DNA from: Bacteroidales bacterium
GTDB taxonomy: Bacteria; Bacteroidota; Bacteroidia; Bacteroidales; UBA932
Length of the DNA: 64,000 nt
NCBI GenBank assembly: GCA_017482565.1
Contig: JAFUMO010000001.1
Coordinates: 1-64,000 of the forward strand
Direction: 5' to 3'
The position numbers and the translations under genes are program-made. Of the stretch, positions 7,468 to 16,917 are shown in pieces (position 1 is the first letter of the stretch; each line of letters starts with the position of its first letter). The notes beneath the pieces were generated by a model, which saw only the letters and a list, made by a program, of their open reading frames with translations, searched no databases and was not told where the DNA came from.

Positions 7468-7753
7468 CCTTGCTGTCATCCTGGTCCTTATCTCACTGCC
7501 GGCCCATGGCCAGACAATTGACATCTCTTCGGGATTATCCGAAGTGGAATCACAACTGAGCAGCATATATACCAGCGTATTGAACATTGGCATGGTACTA
7601 TTCGGCATAGGTGCCCTCATTGGACTTATAATTACCGCGTACCAGCTATATACAGATGAGCATGGCAATGCATGGAAAAAGTCTCTTAGTTGGTTTGGCA
7701 TCCTGGGATTCATAGGACTAGCCCTATATGTCATAAAGCAAATGTTCAACTGA
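7430..7753 (+). CDS. traE: TraE, VirB2/TrbC-like membrane protein
   Basis: A 107-residue DUF4134-type protein. It has an N-terminal hydrophobic signal (about residues 10-28, ending AHGQ), then two membrane segments (about 47-70 and 86-104) around a short polar loop (YTDEHGNAWKKS). This is the layout of pilin-like VirB2/TrbC subunits. It starts the conserved core order traE-traF-traG. It overlaps the previous gene by 38 bases and the next start by 1. Confidence 0.85.
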   Translation: MKRISEDSAANISLAVILVLISLPAHGQTIDISSGLSEVESQLSSIYTSVLNIGMVLFGIGALIGLIITAYQLYTDEHGNAWKKSLSWFGILGFIGLALYVIKQMFN

Positions 7754-8022
7754 TGGACGTAAACAAGTCACTTGACAGCAATGTGAGCTGGATGAAGATA
7801 GAGGGTATATACCTGCTGCTATTGGCTCTATGGATAGTGATGGCACTTATCATCACATTTATCTGTTTGGCTGCAGATGTACCATCCATCCTGATGCTGG
7901 CCATACTATGCAGCAGTACAACGGCTGTAGTGCTGTATCTGATGTCTGCCTCGGCCAAAGGTAAGGCAGCCACAAAGATTGCCTCAAAAAGAAAAATGAA
8001 CTACTACATATGCAGAAGATAA
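7753..8022 (+). CDS. traF: TraF, VirB3-like membrane protein
   Basis: Eighty-nine residues, DUF4133 type. Two adjacent membrane segments (about residues 18-42 and 47-65), then a basic C-terminal tail (KGKAATKIASKRKMNYY). VirB3-like proteins connect the inner membrane to the VirB4 ATPase. The ATG at 7753 shares a base with the traE stop, and the 3' end overlaps traG by 13 bases. Confidence 0.82.
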   Translation: MDVNKSLDSNVSWMKIEGIYLLLLALWIVMALIITFICLAADVPSILMLAILCSSTTAVVLYLMSASAKGKAATKIASKRKMNYYICRR

Positions 8023-10421
8023 GGAAAGTGGAATATAGGGATCTTTACCCCATCCTGGAGATTACCGATGAATGCATCATCAGTAAAAGCGGTGATATAT
8101 GCATGGCTTATGAGTTGTCATTGCCAGCCAAAAACAGCCTGTCCTCAGATGAATACGCTGAGATGAGGCAGCTGCTGGTCCGCGCACTCGGCACCTTGCC
8201 AACAGGGACAATCATCCTCAAGCAGGACATCTATTTCACATCATCCTACGTCTCAACTAATGAGGTACCAGGATACCTGACAAAATGCTATGGTGAGCAT
8301 TTCTCCGGCCGCCAATACCTACGGCATACAGCTCTGCTACAATTCACACTGCTTCATCGCAACAGGCAGGACATATCCGCATTAGGGAGCATCCTTACAA
8401 GAGGGAATTGTCTTCTCAATAAGATGCAGGAAGACAGGATGTACTCTTTCGCCAATAGTGTAGAACAGGCCGTTAATATGCTGTCATCAGACAAGAGGCT
8501 TATGCAGCTCCGTAAACTATCTCCGGCCGAAATAGATGCAGCCTCTACCAAAATCATCAATTTCAGCGGCAATGAGCAGCATATGCTGCAGGACATACAG
8601 TTAATGCCGGACAGGGTGAAGATATCTGACAGGGAGATATATAACCTGTCTGTCACGTCTCTGAAAGACATGCCATACAATTTTGAGGAGAATGTAATTG
8701 ACAGGGTACTCTCCACCGATACAACCAGGTTATACTCCAGTATCCTGGCTCAGGCTGGCTATAATATCCACTCAAACCACATCATCAACCACTACATAAA
8801 AATAGTGGACACCGGAAAGGCTCTGCAACAGCTGGAGACCAAAGCCCGGTTCCTGCGTTCAATGAGTGGCCTGTCGGCCGAAAATGAATCCAATTGGGAA
8901 CATATCAGCGAATACATGGGGGAGTGTGCTGAGAGCAACTTGCAGACAGTGAAGTTTTCGGTGCAGCTGTTGGTTGAAGGATCCAAAGACATCAACAACA
9001 TAGTAACAGCCCTACTGCGCCATGGCATACATCTGCGCCAGAACGGATACAACTGCCCTGTACCATACTGGGCTTCCATACCTGGCAACAGTGCGGATCT
9101 GCCTGACGAAGAATACATGACACAGTCACTGCCGGTAGCCACTGCCCTGGCTTCATTGGAAACAGCAGCCTCAGGCATAGACGGTGGAACATTCCTTATT
9201 ACAGACCGCACAACCCATATACCTGTAGCCATTGACATGGCCACAGTAGCCCAAGAAAAAGGGCTAATTACCAACTACAACATCTTCACTCTGGGACCAT
9301 CAGGCTCCGGCAAGTCATTTCTGACCAATGAATACATCACCCAGGCCTACTACAGGGACCAGGCTCATTGTGTACTCATTGACCAAGGCAACTCATATTT
9401 TTCCTTGTGCAGGATAATACGGGAAGAGACCAATAATGAAGATGGGATATACTTCAATGCTGATGACTACCCGTTCTCATTCAACCCATTCCTGAATGCA
9501 AACACGGAAGAAGACAAGACATTCCTCTTGTCCCTGATATACTGTATCTGGAAGAAAAAGTCCCCATCTGCCGCTGAGGATGCACTGTTATATGAGGCTA
9601 TAGAGATGTACCTGGCCGAAGGTGAATGGTGTGCCCACACAATGGAGGATTTCCGCAATTGGCTGAGAGACACATATGCAGTCAGGAAAGCTGATGACAT
9701 CACTGCGTGCGGTTTCGCCATCAATGACCTGCTTATATCCCTTAGGCCCTTCTGCCTGGGCGGCAAATACGGAACCTTGCTCAACAACAAGCAGAACATC
9801 AACCTCACTACCAAAAGATTTGTCCTCTTTGAAATAGACAATATAGCCAATAACGAAGTGCTATTCCCGATAGTCACCCTACTGATTACAAAGCTGTTTG
9901 CTGATAAGATGAAGGCTGTCAAGGAACGGAAAATAATGCTGATTGAAGAAGCCTGGAAAGCCATATCATCACCTGAGATGGAGGGTTGGATACAATGGCT
10001 GTGGAAGACCGCACGTAAACATAATGCACAGGCTATGGTAGTTACTCAAGAGGTGGAGGATATAATATCCTCACCGGTGGTAAAACAAGCCATCATCAAC
10101 AACTCTGCCATCCGAATCCTGCTTGACCAGAAGTCACTAAAAGACAAGTATGATGACATAGCTGCAATCCTGGCACTAAACGAACAGGACAAGAACCTGA
10201 TATTCTCAATCAACCGCGACCTGTCCCGGCAGTACAAGTATAGGGAAGCCTACATAGCAATAGGGAGTGAAAGATACATATATGCTCTTGAGACCTCCCC
10301 TCAAGCATACTGGGCATATACAACTACCCGTAGCGAACAGGCACGTCTGAGGGAAGAGGCGGACAGATGCGGAGGGAGCTATATACAAGCCATCAATAAC
10401 CTTACACAAAACACATTATGA
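8010..10421 (+). CDS. traG: TraG, VirB4-like conjugation ATPase
   Basis: An 803-residue cytoplasmic ATPase that powers assembly of the mating channel. Walker A (GPSGSGKS) is near residue 430 and Walker B (IMLIEEAWK) near 640. The N-terminal 400 residues match the VirB4/TraG accessory domain. The length is that of CTnDOT-type TraG. No lesion is visible. It overlaps traF by 13 bases and the next gene by 4, consistent with one transcript. Confidence 0.95.
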   Translation: MQKIRKVEYRDLYPILEITDECIISKSGDICMAYELSLPAKNSLSSDEYAEMRQLLVRALGTLPTGTIILKQDIYFTSSYVSTNEVPGYLTKCYGEHFSGRQYLRHTALLQFTLLHRNRQDISALGSILTRGNCLLNKMQEDRMYSFANSVEQAVNMLSSDKRLMQLRKLSPAEIDAASTKIINFSGNEQHMLQDIQLMPDRVKISDREIYNLSVTSLKDMPYNFEENVIDRVLSTDTTRLYSSILAQAGYNIHSNHIINHYIKIVDTGKALQQLETKARFLRSMSGLSAENESNWEHISEYMGECAESNLQTVKFSVQLLVEGSKDINNIVTALLRHGIHLRQNGYNCPVPYWASIPGNSADLPDEEYMTQSLPVATALASLETAASGIDGGTFLITDRTTHIPVAIDMATVAQEKGLITNYNIFTLGPSGSGKSFLTNEYITQAYYRDQAHCVLIDQGNSYFSLCRIIREETNNEDGIYFNADDYPFSFNPFLNANTEEDKTFLLSLIYCIWKKKSPSAAEDALLYEAIEMYLAEGEWCAHTMEDFRNWLRDTYAVRKADDITACGFAINDLLISLRPFCLGGKYGTLLNNKQNINLTTKRFVLFEIDNIANNEVLFPIVTLLITKLFADKMKAVKERKIMLIEEAWKAISSPEMEGWIQWLWKTARKHNAQAMVVTQEVEDIISSPVVKQAIINNSAIRILLDQKSLKDKYDDIAAILALNEQDKNLIFSINRDLSRQYKYREAYIAIGSERYIYALETSPQAYWAYTTTRSEQARLREEADRCGGSYIQAINNLTQNTL

Positions 10422-11014
10422 AACAGACCTTTATCTTTTTACTGCTACTTCTGATGTCATTGAATGCTAAAGCACAATGGATAGTCCACGATGTGATGGG
10501 CGAAATCACGGCCATAGCCAACTCTCTGGAAGAGGTGGGGGTGTCATCAGAGAATCTTGCCGCAGCGTTGGAGTCAGTGGAGAAAAGCAGCAGGATGCTT
10601 GACATTGCCGTAGAAAATGTAAACAAGCTCCAGCAGGTAAAAAAGAAAATCCGAAACGGTACCAAAGTGGTGGAAATACTCTCATACTCGGTACAAAGCG
10701 GCAATGAATATACCAAATTGGCAAAAGTCCTGATAGAAAGCAAGTTCTCCAATATACGCAAGACGAGACATCTGTCTGCCCTGTATTCACTCTTCTGCAC
10801 AAGCACCCAGTATGTAGTTGAACTGGAAGATCTGATTACAGACAACGTGTACGAGATGAGTGATGCTGACAGGCTGAGGTTTATCAATGAACTGCATGAG
10901 AAATCCCGCCGCAACTACAACAATATCCGATATTATGGACGGAAGCTTATGGATGACATATATTATCAGAACCAATTGGACAACGACCTCAGACTGCTGA
11001 ACAGTGTATTATAA
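10418..11014 (+). CDS. traI: TraI, DUF4141-type VirB5-like protein
   Basis: A 198-residue secreted protein. A signal peptide (about residues 1-19, NAKAQW cleavage region) is followed by helical sequence with a late segment MSDADRLRFINELHEKSRRNYNN that resembles DUF4141. VirB5/TrbJ-like proteins sit at the periplasmic side or tip of the conjugative pilus. It lies between traG and traJ as in CTnDOT. The assignment rests on position, signal peptide and short motifs. Confidence 0.75.
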   Translation: MKQTFIFLLLLLMSLNAKAQWIVHDVMGEITAIANSLEEVGVSSENLAAALESVEKSSRMLDIAVENVNKLQQVKKKIRNGTKVVEILSYSVQSGNEYTKLAKVLIESKFSNIRKTRHLSALYSLFCTSTQYVVELEDLITDNVYEMSDADRLRFINELHEKSRRNYNNIRYYGRKLMDDIYYQNQLDNDLRLLNSVL

Positions 11015-11970
11015 TGGATTTCTTACAAGAACTATATAATCTCAAGTCACTAATGCTGGAGGATGTATTCCCCCAGTTCCAGTATGTTGCATCCGGGATA
11101 GGAGGCATAGCTGCGACAATACTTATTGTGAGCGTATGTTATGAGAGCTACATCAAAGGTGGATTGGACATAGGCCTTGCCCTGAGGCCCTTCTGTATTG
11201 CATTTGTGCTCAGCGTCTTCCCACAACTGATAATAGCACCTCTTGACGGGATATCGCAAGCCACAACCAAGTGGATGAGCAACATATGTGATGACATGAA
11301 AGATGAAAGGAAACTGCTGAACGAAAGGATAAAGGCATCCATTGAGTATGAAGAGGAGGCAAATGATGTGGACAATACAGACATAGATGCCAAGTACCAG
11401 GCCAATAATGCCTCCAGATCCGAGATGCCCGGGTGGCTGGAAAGGACCTGCATGAACATCATGATATGGCTTGTCAATTTGCTCACTCATGTGGCTCAGG
11501 TATTTGTTTCTTTCCTGTCAATAATATACATGATGCTGTTGTCACTGACCGGACCGATAACATTCGCCCTTGCAATCATACCATCATTCCGCAGCGGTAT
11601 CACCAGCTGGTTTGCCAGATACATCCAGATTATGCTGTGGCAGCCTCTCGCACAGATATTCATATTCCTGACAGGAAGCATAGGTAATATCATACTTGAG
11701 ACAACATTGAATGACGGAAGCACGGTTACATCACCACAGCTCACTCTTCTATGTATCAGCATCGTATCAGTCATCGGCCTGTTCAAAATACCTACAATAG
11801 CAGAGTGGGTAGTAGAAAGTACCGGTGGTACAGGATTCAATGCCGCGGTAAACAAAGCTGGAGTAAGCACTGCTGCCGGGGCAAAAATGGCAGCTGCGAA
11901 AGGTGCTCCAATAGCCAAAAGTGCAGCTATTAGGACAGCCGCATTTATAAAGAGTATACTACCGAAATAA
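11014..11970 (+). CDS. traJ: TraJ, VirB6-like inner-membrane protein
   Basis: A 318-residue polytopic protein with hydrophobic segments near residues 25-45, 55-75, 148-180, 185-200, 207-225 and 240-255, and an alanine-rich C-terminus. A charged insert (about 95-135, ERKLLNERIKASIEYEEEA) separates the first and second groups. This fits TraJ/VirB6, the membrane core through which DNA passes. It starts at the stop of traI (1-base overlap) and is followed by traK after 5 bases. Confidence 0.88.
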   Translation: MDFLQELYNLKSLMLEDVFPQFQYVASGIGGIAATILIVSVCYESYIKGGLDIGLALRPFCIAFVLSVFPQLIIAPLDGISQATTKWMSNICDDMKDERKLLNERIKASIEYEEEANDVDNTDIDAKYQANNASRSEMPGWLERTCMNIMIWLVNLLTHVAQVFVSFLSIIYMMLLSLTGPITFALAIIPSFRSGITSWFARYIQIMLWQPLAQIFIFLTGSIGNIILETTLNDGSTVTSPQLTLLCISIVSVIGLFKIPTIAEWVVESTGGTGFNAAVNKAGVSTAAGAKMAAAKGAPIAKSAAIRTAAFIKSILPK

Positions 11971-11975
11971 CATAT

Positions 11976-12605
11976 ATGGAAAAGACAATAAAGACATTCA
12001 GCAGGATTGAGAACTCGTTCAAGGGCTTAAGGCTCATTGCCATGATAGCACTGGCTTCAAGCACCATAGTATCTGCGACATCCGTGATACTGGCCCTAAG
12101 ATATGCCCAGAAGCAGCATGAGAAAATCTATGTACTGGATCAAGGCAAGAGCCTGCTGCTGGCTCTGCAGAGCGACAAGGTGGCAAATAAGCCAATAGAG
12201 GTCAAGGATCATATAACACGCTTTCACGAGTTATTTTTCACTCTTGCACCCAATGTGGAGAGCATAGAACACAACATCAATGCCGCGCTCAATCTGGCAG
12301 ACAGAAGGGCATATGAACATTACAATGACATGCAGGAGCAAGGTTACTACTCAAGACTCATAAATGCCTCAATAAGCCAGTCCCTGACTGTTGACAGCGT
12401 AAAGATAGACTACAGCAGCTATCCGTACAACGCCAGGACATATGCTACAATGTACATAGTAAGAAGCAATTCTGTAACGGTTAAAGACCTCGTCACAACA
12501 TGTACGGTCCGCGATATAGCCAGAAGTGATGTTAACCCACATGGCCTGCTGATTGAGAAACTGGAAATAATGGACAACAGCACCAGAAAAGAAAAAATGA
12601 GATAA
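11976..12605 (+). CDS. traK: TraK, VirB8-like assembly protein
   Basis: A 209-residue protein with a short cytoplasmic N-terminus, one membrane segment (about residues 18-42) and a periplasmic domain. The length and pattern (RIENSFKGLRLIAMIALASS near the start, then QGKSLLLALQSD) are those of CTnDOT-type TraK. VirB8-like proteins nucleate the inner-membrane complex. Four bases separate it from traM. Confidence 0.88.
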   Translation: MEKTIKTFSRIENSFKGLRLIAMIALASSTIVSATSVILALRYAQKQHEKIYVLDQGKSLLLALQSDKVANKPIEVKDHITRFHELFFTLAPNVESIEHNINAALNLADRRAYEHYNDMQEQGYYSRLINASISQSLTVDSVKIDYSSYPYNARTYATMYIVRSNSVTVKDLVTTCTVRDIARSDVNPHGLLIEKLEIMDNSTRKEKMR

Positions 12606-12609
12606 GAAT

Positions 12610-13692
12610 ATGGACAAGAAACGGAAGATGCTTCTATTGGCAATATTCGGCATCCTTACAATTGCCATTGCAATACTGCTCATATCCCTGATAACCGGTA
12701 CATCTGACACCCAGCCCAAAGCTGCCGTGAAGGTGGAACTTCCGGATGCAGCCACCAATGATATTCCCCGTGCCAAAATAAAGGCATATGAATCGGAACG
12801 CAAAGTGAAGACCTATGAGGATTATCTGACAGACATTGCATCAGGAAAGGAGGATACATCCAGTACATCTGGAGAAACATCATCTCTTCAGGCTACAATA
12901 CAACAACAGCAGGAGGCAGTTGACAGAATCACGAAACAGATGCAGGAGGACAGAAACGGTTCTTCCAGTACAGTGAGAGACAGAGCAAAGTCCAATCCTG
13001 TTGCAAGCACCAGAGGCTCCAGCACAGCAAAGAGCCAACCAAAGGACACAACAGGGAAAGAGGAGTGGCAACAGAGATATGACTACCTTCTGGAGAAGTT
13101 GTACGGGCAAGGTGAGACACAACAGCCACAGCAGCCACAGGCTCAGGACAAGCCGGAGACGATACATCAGCCTGAGACTCAGGTAACACAACCATCCAAT
13201 AACGGATTCATTACCGTCATAGGAGGAACTACTGCAGCTACAAGCAACTCCCCAATAAAGGCTGCAACTACCACTTCACAGAAGATATGTGCGGGAGACA
13301 AGGTACAGTTGCGGTTACTCCAGGATACCCCGACAGGCAATCTGATACTACCAAAGAACACGTACATCTACGCTATTGCAAAGATTGAGGACAACCGGCT
13401 GCAGCTGTATGTATCCAGTGCCAACCACCAGTCAGGGGTAATCCCGGTCAATTGGGCTGCATATGACACGGACGGATACAAGGGCCTTGCCTATACAACA
13501 GATGACACGGCTGAACAGATAAGCAATGAGGCCGTATCTGCAATGCAGAACATGGTCGGGCAACTCGCAAGTGTGGCCAACAGGACCGCCGGAACAATAA
13601 TACGCTCCACCAGCCGCATGGGCGGCCGGGCAGCCAAAGAGAAACAACAGGTAATCACACTGCCGCAAGACTATCAAATATATCTACAATGA
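12610..13692 (+). CDS. traM: TraM, VirB10-like scaffold protein
   Basis: A 360-residue protein: membrane segment at about residues 7-26, then a long low-complexity linker (coiled-coil QQQQEAVDRITKQMQ, then Gln/Pro-rich 165-195) and a C-terminal VirB10-like domain from about 220 (ICAGDKVQLRLLQDT, YIYAIAKI). VirB10 proteins span the periplasm and join both membranes. It is somewhat shorter than I would expect for TraM, mainly in the linker. The start of traN follows after 1 base. Confidence 0.88.
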   Translation: MDKKRKMLLLAIFGILTIAIAILLISLITGTSDTQPKAAVKVELPDAATNDIPRAKIKAYESERKVKTYEDYLTDIASGKEDTSSTSGETSSLQATIQQQQEAVDRITKQMQEDRNGSSSTVRDRAKSNPVASTRGSSTAKSQPKDTTGKEEWQQRYDYLLEKLYGQGETQQPQQPQAQDKPETIHQPETQVTQPSNNGFITVIGGTTAATSNSPIKAATTTSQKICAGDKVQLRLLQDTPTGNLILPKNTYIYAIAKIEDNRLQLYVSSANHQSGVIPVNWAAYDTDGYKGLAYTTDDTAEQISNEAVSAMQNMVGQLASVANRTAGTIIRSTSRMGGRAAKEKQQVITLPQDYQIYLQ

Positions 13693-13693
13693 C

Positions 13694-14470
13694 ATGAAAA
13701 AGACCGTAACACTTGTAATACTGATACTCATATCCGTCATGGCCAAAGGCCAGGATACACTGGAAGTGAACGAAAGGACAACACTGCACCTGCAGTGCAC
13801 ATCAGACATCATCTATTGTGACCTGGGGAGCAATGACATCGTCGCTGCCGCTGCCCCAAATGTACCGGCATTGCTGCGTGTGAAAGCTGCCGCCCCATTC
13901 CAAGGCGAGACAACCTTGACTGTAATGACCAAGGATGAGAACCTGGTAACATATATCGTAAGATACACCAACCGGCTTAAAGATTACATCATAAAACAAC
14001 AGCAGGAAACTGGTAAAAGTCAGCAGCATAATAGCATCCCTGCAGCGAGTGTAATATCATCAATCAACGCACAGAAAGCAACACTGAACCACATATATGA
14101 GAAGACGCTACGTATAGAATTCAATGTTAACAACATATACACTTATAATGACAAGGTATATATCACACTCGGTATACACAACAAGTCATCCATAAGTTAC
14201 AGCTGCGATGTGACATTCACCCTGGCAGACATCCGAAGCAACAGGAGCACCGCACAAGACATCATGATTGTCCCGTCAGAGCATACAGGCAGCCTTACGG
14301 CTGAGTCCGGACAGCAGATATCCGTGACATACGCATTTGACCGGCTGACGATAGCAGAGGGTAAGCAGCTGCTTGTCAACATATATGAATCTGATGGATA
14401 CCGTAATGTATGCCTCAGGATAGACAGTAAAGACATAGCCAATTCCAAAACTTACATCCAACAACAATGA
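13694..14470 (+). CDS. traN: TraN, VirB9-like periplasmic protein
   Basis: A 258-residue secreted protein with a signal peptide (about 1-19, VMAKGQ) and two beta-rich halves, a DUF4138-type arrangement. The first half (TTLHLQCTSDIIYCDLGSNDIVA) and the second (LRIEFNVNNIYTYNDKVYITLGIHNKS) match TraN features. It would form the outer-membrane core with TraM. It overlaps traO by 4 bases. Confidence 0.86.
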   Translation: MKKTVTLVILILISVMAKGQDTLEVNERTTLHLQCTSDIIYCDLGSNDIVAAAAPNVPALLRVKAAAPFQGETTLTVMTKDENLVTYIVRYTNRLKDYIIKQQQETGKSQQHNSIPAASVISSINAQKATLNHIYEKTLRIEFNVNNIYTYNDKVYITLGIHNKSSISYSCDVTFTLADIRSNRSTAQDIMIVPSEHTGSLTAESGQQISVTYAFDRLTIAEGKQLLVNIYESDGYRNVCLRIDSKDIANSKTYIQQQ

Positions 14471-15024
14471 GAAGAGTAATAGTCACCACACTAGCAATCC
14501 TACTTGTAATCCCCACAGCAATGGCACAGAGGGGCAACAAAGGCCAACACTCAGTAGCCTTGAGATATGGATTGAACACCCCAGCTGAGGCAGCATGGGC
14601 AATGGGTATTGAATACAACAACTACCGTAAAGGGGGTACAATAGATGCCGAATTCATGTACGGTTATAGTGAAGGATACTACAAGGAGCACCGTGCAGCC
14701 ATCCACAACTACATGCTCTGTGGCAGCTATAGCCACAGGCTGCTGCAGAACTACAGGCGCACCCTTATGGTATATGCCGGAGCAGGAGCTGCTATCGGAT
14801 ACACACAGGGTAATAATGGAGACAGGGAACTGGCTCCGGGAATAAGCCTCAAGACTACGGAAGAACTGGCATACGCACTTGTCCCATCTCTAAGGATGGA
14901 CATCTTCGTCGCCAAGAACTTTGGCTTCACAGCCAAGGTACAAGACCTGATATTCATCCATTCTGACCTCATGCAACCCCATAACACAACAATAACAATC
15001 GGATTTAAATATCTAATCAAATGA
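14467..15024 (+). CDS. traO: TraO, outer-membrane barrel of the transfer apparatus
   Basis: A 185-residue protein with a signal peptide (residues 1-18, TAMAQ) and alternating beta strands ending in FKYLIK, as expected for a small outer-membrane barrel. The sequence HSVALRYGLNTPAEAAWAMG and the gene order fit TraO. It overlaps traN and the next gene by 4 bases each. Confidence 0.84.
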   Translation: MRRVIVTTLAILLVIPTAMAQRGNKGQHSVALRYGLNTPAEAAWAMGIEYNNYRKGGTIDAEFMYGYSEGYYKEHRAAIHNYMLCGSYSHRLLQNYRRTLMVYAGAGAAIGYTQGNNGDRELAPGISLKTTEELAYALVPSLRMDIFVAKNFGFTAKVQDLIFIHSDLMQPHNTTITIGFKYLIK

Positions 15025-15482
15025 AAAGAAGAATATTCACATACCTGGCATTTGCCTTTGCCATTACCGCATGCCAGGAAAAGGAGTTGGCTGTCAATGA
15101 CTACAGCTTCCGGGCAATATACACCCCTGCAGACACTACCAGCTGGACACATGACCAGCTGCTGCTCCTGCTCAGTATAGATGACTACCGTGCCGGTGAA
15201 GAAATCTCGCTGCAGTACCGCATCAACAACCAGCTGAACGACACCCTAACCATTAACGGGAACAGCACAACTGAGCCATACTCGTTCAATCCTGCAATTG
15301 ACAAGCAATTACAGATAGGCTTCACGCCCAAACATAAAGGCAACAATAGCATCTGCATCAACTTGAGCAACAGCAGATATGCAACTGAAGCCAGCATCAC
15401 AGTCAGAGCCATGGAGGAGACAACCTACAATTATGACTGGAAGAACTATGACATGGAAATAACAACAGTAGAAGGAATATAG
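15021..15482 (+). CDS. traQ: TraQ-like lipoprotein (DUF3872)
   Basis: A 153-residue lipoprotein; the lipobox cysteine is residue 18 (FAITAC). The rest is an immunoglobulin-like beta domain (LNDTLTINGNSTTEPYSF, NSICINLSN) matching DUF3872/TraQ. It is the last recognisable Tra protein; the next gene, 2 bases on, belongs to the pilus set. I see no terminator between them, which is the main sign that conjugation and pilus genes form one unit. Confidence 0.8.
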   Translation: MKRRIFTYLAFAFAITACQEKELAVNDYSFRAIYTPADTTSWTHDQLLLLLSIDDYRAGEEISLQYRINNQLNDTLTINGNSTTEPYSFNPAIDKQLQIGFTPKHKGNNSICINLSNSRYATEASITVRAMEETTYNYDWKNYDMEITTVEGI

Positions 15483-15484
15483 AC

Positions 15485-16048
15485 ATGAGAAGATCCTTTT
15501 TTCTTTTATTGGCTTTGATGGCCTTATGTACACAGGCCAAAGCCCAGAAAGTGGCAGTCGGTACAAACCTGCTGTCCTACGCCAACTTCCTTACGACCAA
15601 TATTGACATCTCCTATGCAGTAGCGAAGAACTGGTCCGTGTATATACAGGGCAAATACAATCCCTGGACATTCAAGGAAAACCAACCTGCCCAAGAACAC
15701 ATGCAGAACAGGCAGCTGACTTTTGCTGCCGGCACACGTTACTACCCATGGCACGTATATACCGGCTGGTGGGCATCAGCCAGCGCCCAATATACCAAAT
15801 ACAACACCGGAGGTATAATAAAGACCAAAACATGGGAAGGTGAAGTTTATGGTATCTCATTGGGTGCAGGGTATTCATGGCTGCTTAACAAGCATCTTAA
15901 CATGGATTTCGGTATAGGGCTGCTGGTGGGGCCTAACAAATACATAACCTATGCATGTCCTGAATGTGGAAGAATGGATGAGGGCAAGCAGAAGAAGATA
16001 TATGTAGGCCCGAATGAACTGCTTGTAAAACTATCATACCTGTTTTAA
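15485..16048 (+). CDS. DUF3575 outer-membrane protein, pilus accessory
   Basis: A 187-residue protein with a signal peptide (residues 1-20, TQAKAQ) and a small barrel-like domain of the DUF3575 type: VAVGTNLLSYANFLTTNIDI at the start and RYYPWHVYTGWWASASAQY in the middle. A CPECG pair of cysteines lies near residue 160. DUF3575 proteins are found in Bacteroidales fimbrial loci. It begins 2 bases after traQ and ends 3 bases before a KilA-N gene. Confidence 0.8.
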   Translation: MRRSFFLLLALMALCTQAKAQKVAVGTNLLSYANFLTTNIDISYAVAKNWSVYIQGKYNPWTFKENQPAQEHMQNRQLTFAAGTRYYPWHVYTGWWASASAQYTKYNTGGIIKTKTWEGEVYGISLGAGYSWLLNKHLNMDFGIGLLVGPNKYITYACPECGRMDEGKQKKIYVGPNELLVKLSYLF

Positions 16049-16051
16049 GCT

Positions 16052-16894
16052 ATGGAAAAGAATCTGAAAATATTCAACTACAACGACAATTCAATATCGT
16101 TTCAAGTGGGTGAGGGCACAATGATAAATGCCACACAAATGGCAAAGCCATTTGGGAAAAAACCTTGGAAGTGGTTAGAATTACCATCAACTAAAGATTA
16201 TATAAAAGCATTGTCCGAAAATCGGAGTTTGGCTTATAATCAACTTGTTACAAGCATAAAAGGCGGTAATAATATTGCAGAACGAGGAAATTGGTTTCAT
16301 GAAGATTTGGCTATAGAGTTTGCCCGTTGGCTCAGTCCTGTATTTGCAATCTGGTGCAATGACCGCATCAAGGAGCTGCTGCTGATGGGAAAGGTGGAGA
16401 ACAACTTCAAATCGCAGCGATACATTGCAGGGCGCAACATAATGCCCGGACATCATACACCGGAGCTGATAAGCATAGGCGGACATCCTGTGATGACAGT
16501 ACATTACAATGGCAATATATATTACAAGGTGAAGGACATCATGAAAGCATGCGAGGTCTGGGGAAGCCATCTGAGAAAAAAAATGAGCGAACCTCATTTC
16601 AAACGATATATATACTGGTTCTCAGACAGCACAGCATCAGACAGTGCCGTACCGAAAAGATACTTCTCCATAGATGGCGTGATGAAGCTGTTCAGCAGCA
16701 TAAGACACCCATCAAAAAAGGCATCAACGTTCATAAGTGCCTTTGCAGGATATCTGAACCCGACAAAAGCACTGTCAGAACCATCTCTTCCGAAGATAGA
16801 TGCAGACAAGCTGCTGGAGGTAATCGTAAACACAACAAAAGAAGAAGACAGGATATTCCTGTATGACATATACAAGTCAATCAAAACAGCCTGA
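16052..16894 (+). CDS. KilA-N domain protein (phage antirepressor type)
   Basis: A 280-residue putative DNA-binding regulator. Residues 1-125 are a KilA-N domain (TMINATQMAKPFGKKPWKWL, LAIEFARWLSPVFAIWCNDR); the rest (about 150-240) is a second domain with IYYKVKDIMKACEVWGSHLRK, similar to antirepressor N-terminal domains. The first 59 bases are identical to the gene at 21018 and the segment coding for WCNDRIKELLLMGKVENN is almost identical, while the DNA between differs. Such genes normally come from phages, where they relieve repression. Here it sits 3 bases after a pilus gene and 23 before the next one. Its targets are unknown. Confidence 0.82.
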   Translation: MEKNLKIFNYNDNSISFQVGEGTMINATQMAKPFGKKPWKWLELPSTKDYIKALSENRSLAYNQLVTSIKGGNNIAERGNWFHEDLAIEFARWLSPVFAIWCNDRIKELLLMGKVENNFKSQRYIAGRNIMPGHHTPELISIGGHPVMTVHYNGNIYYKVKDIMKACEVWGSHLRKKMSEPHFKRYIYWFSDSTASDSAVPKRYFSIDGVMKLFSSIRHPSKKASTFISAFAGYLNPTKALSEPSLPKIDADKLLEVIVNTTKEEDRIFLYDIYKSIKTA

Positions 16895-16917
16895 AAAAAC
16901 ACTTGATTTAATAAGAA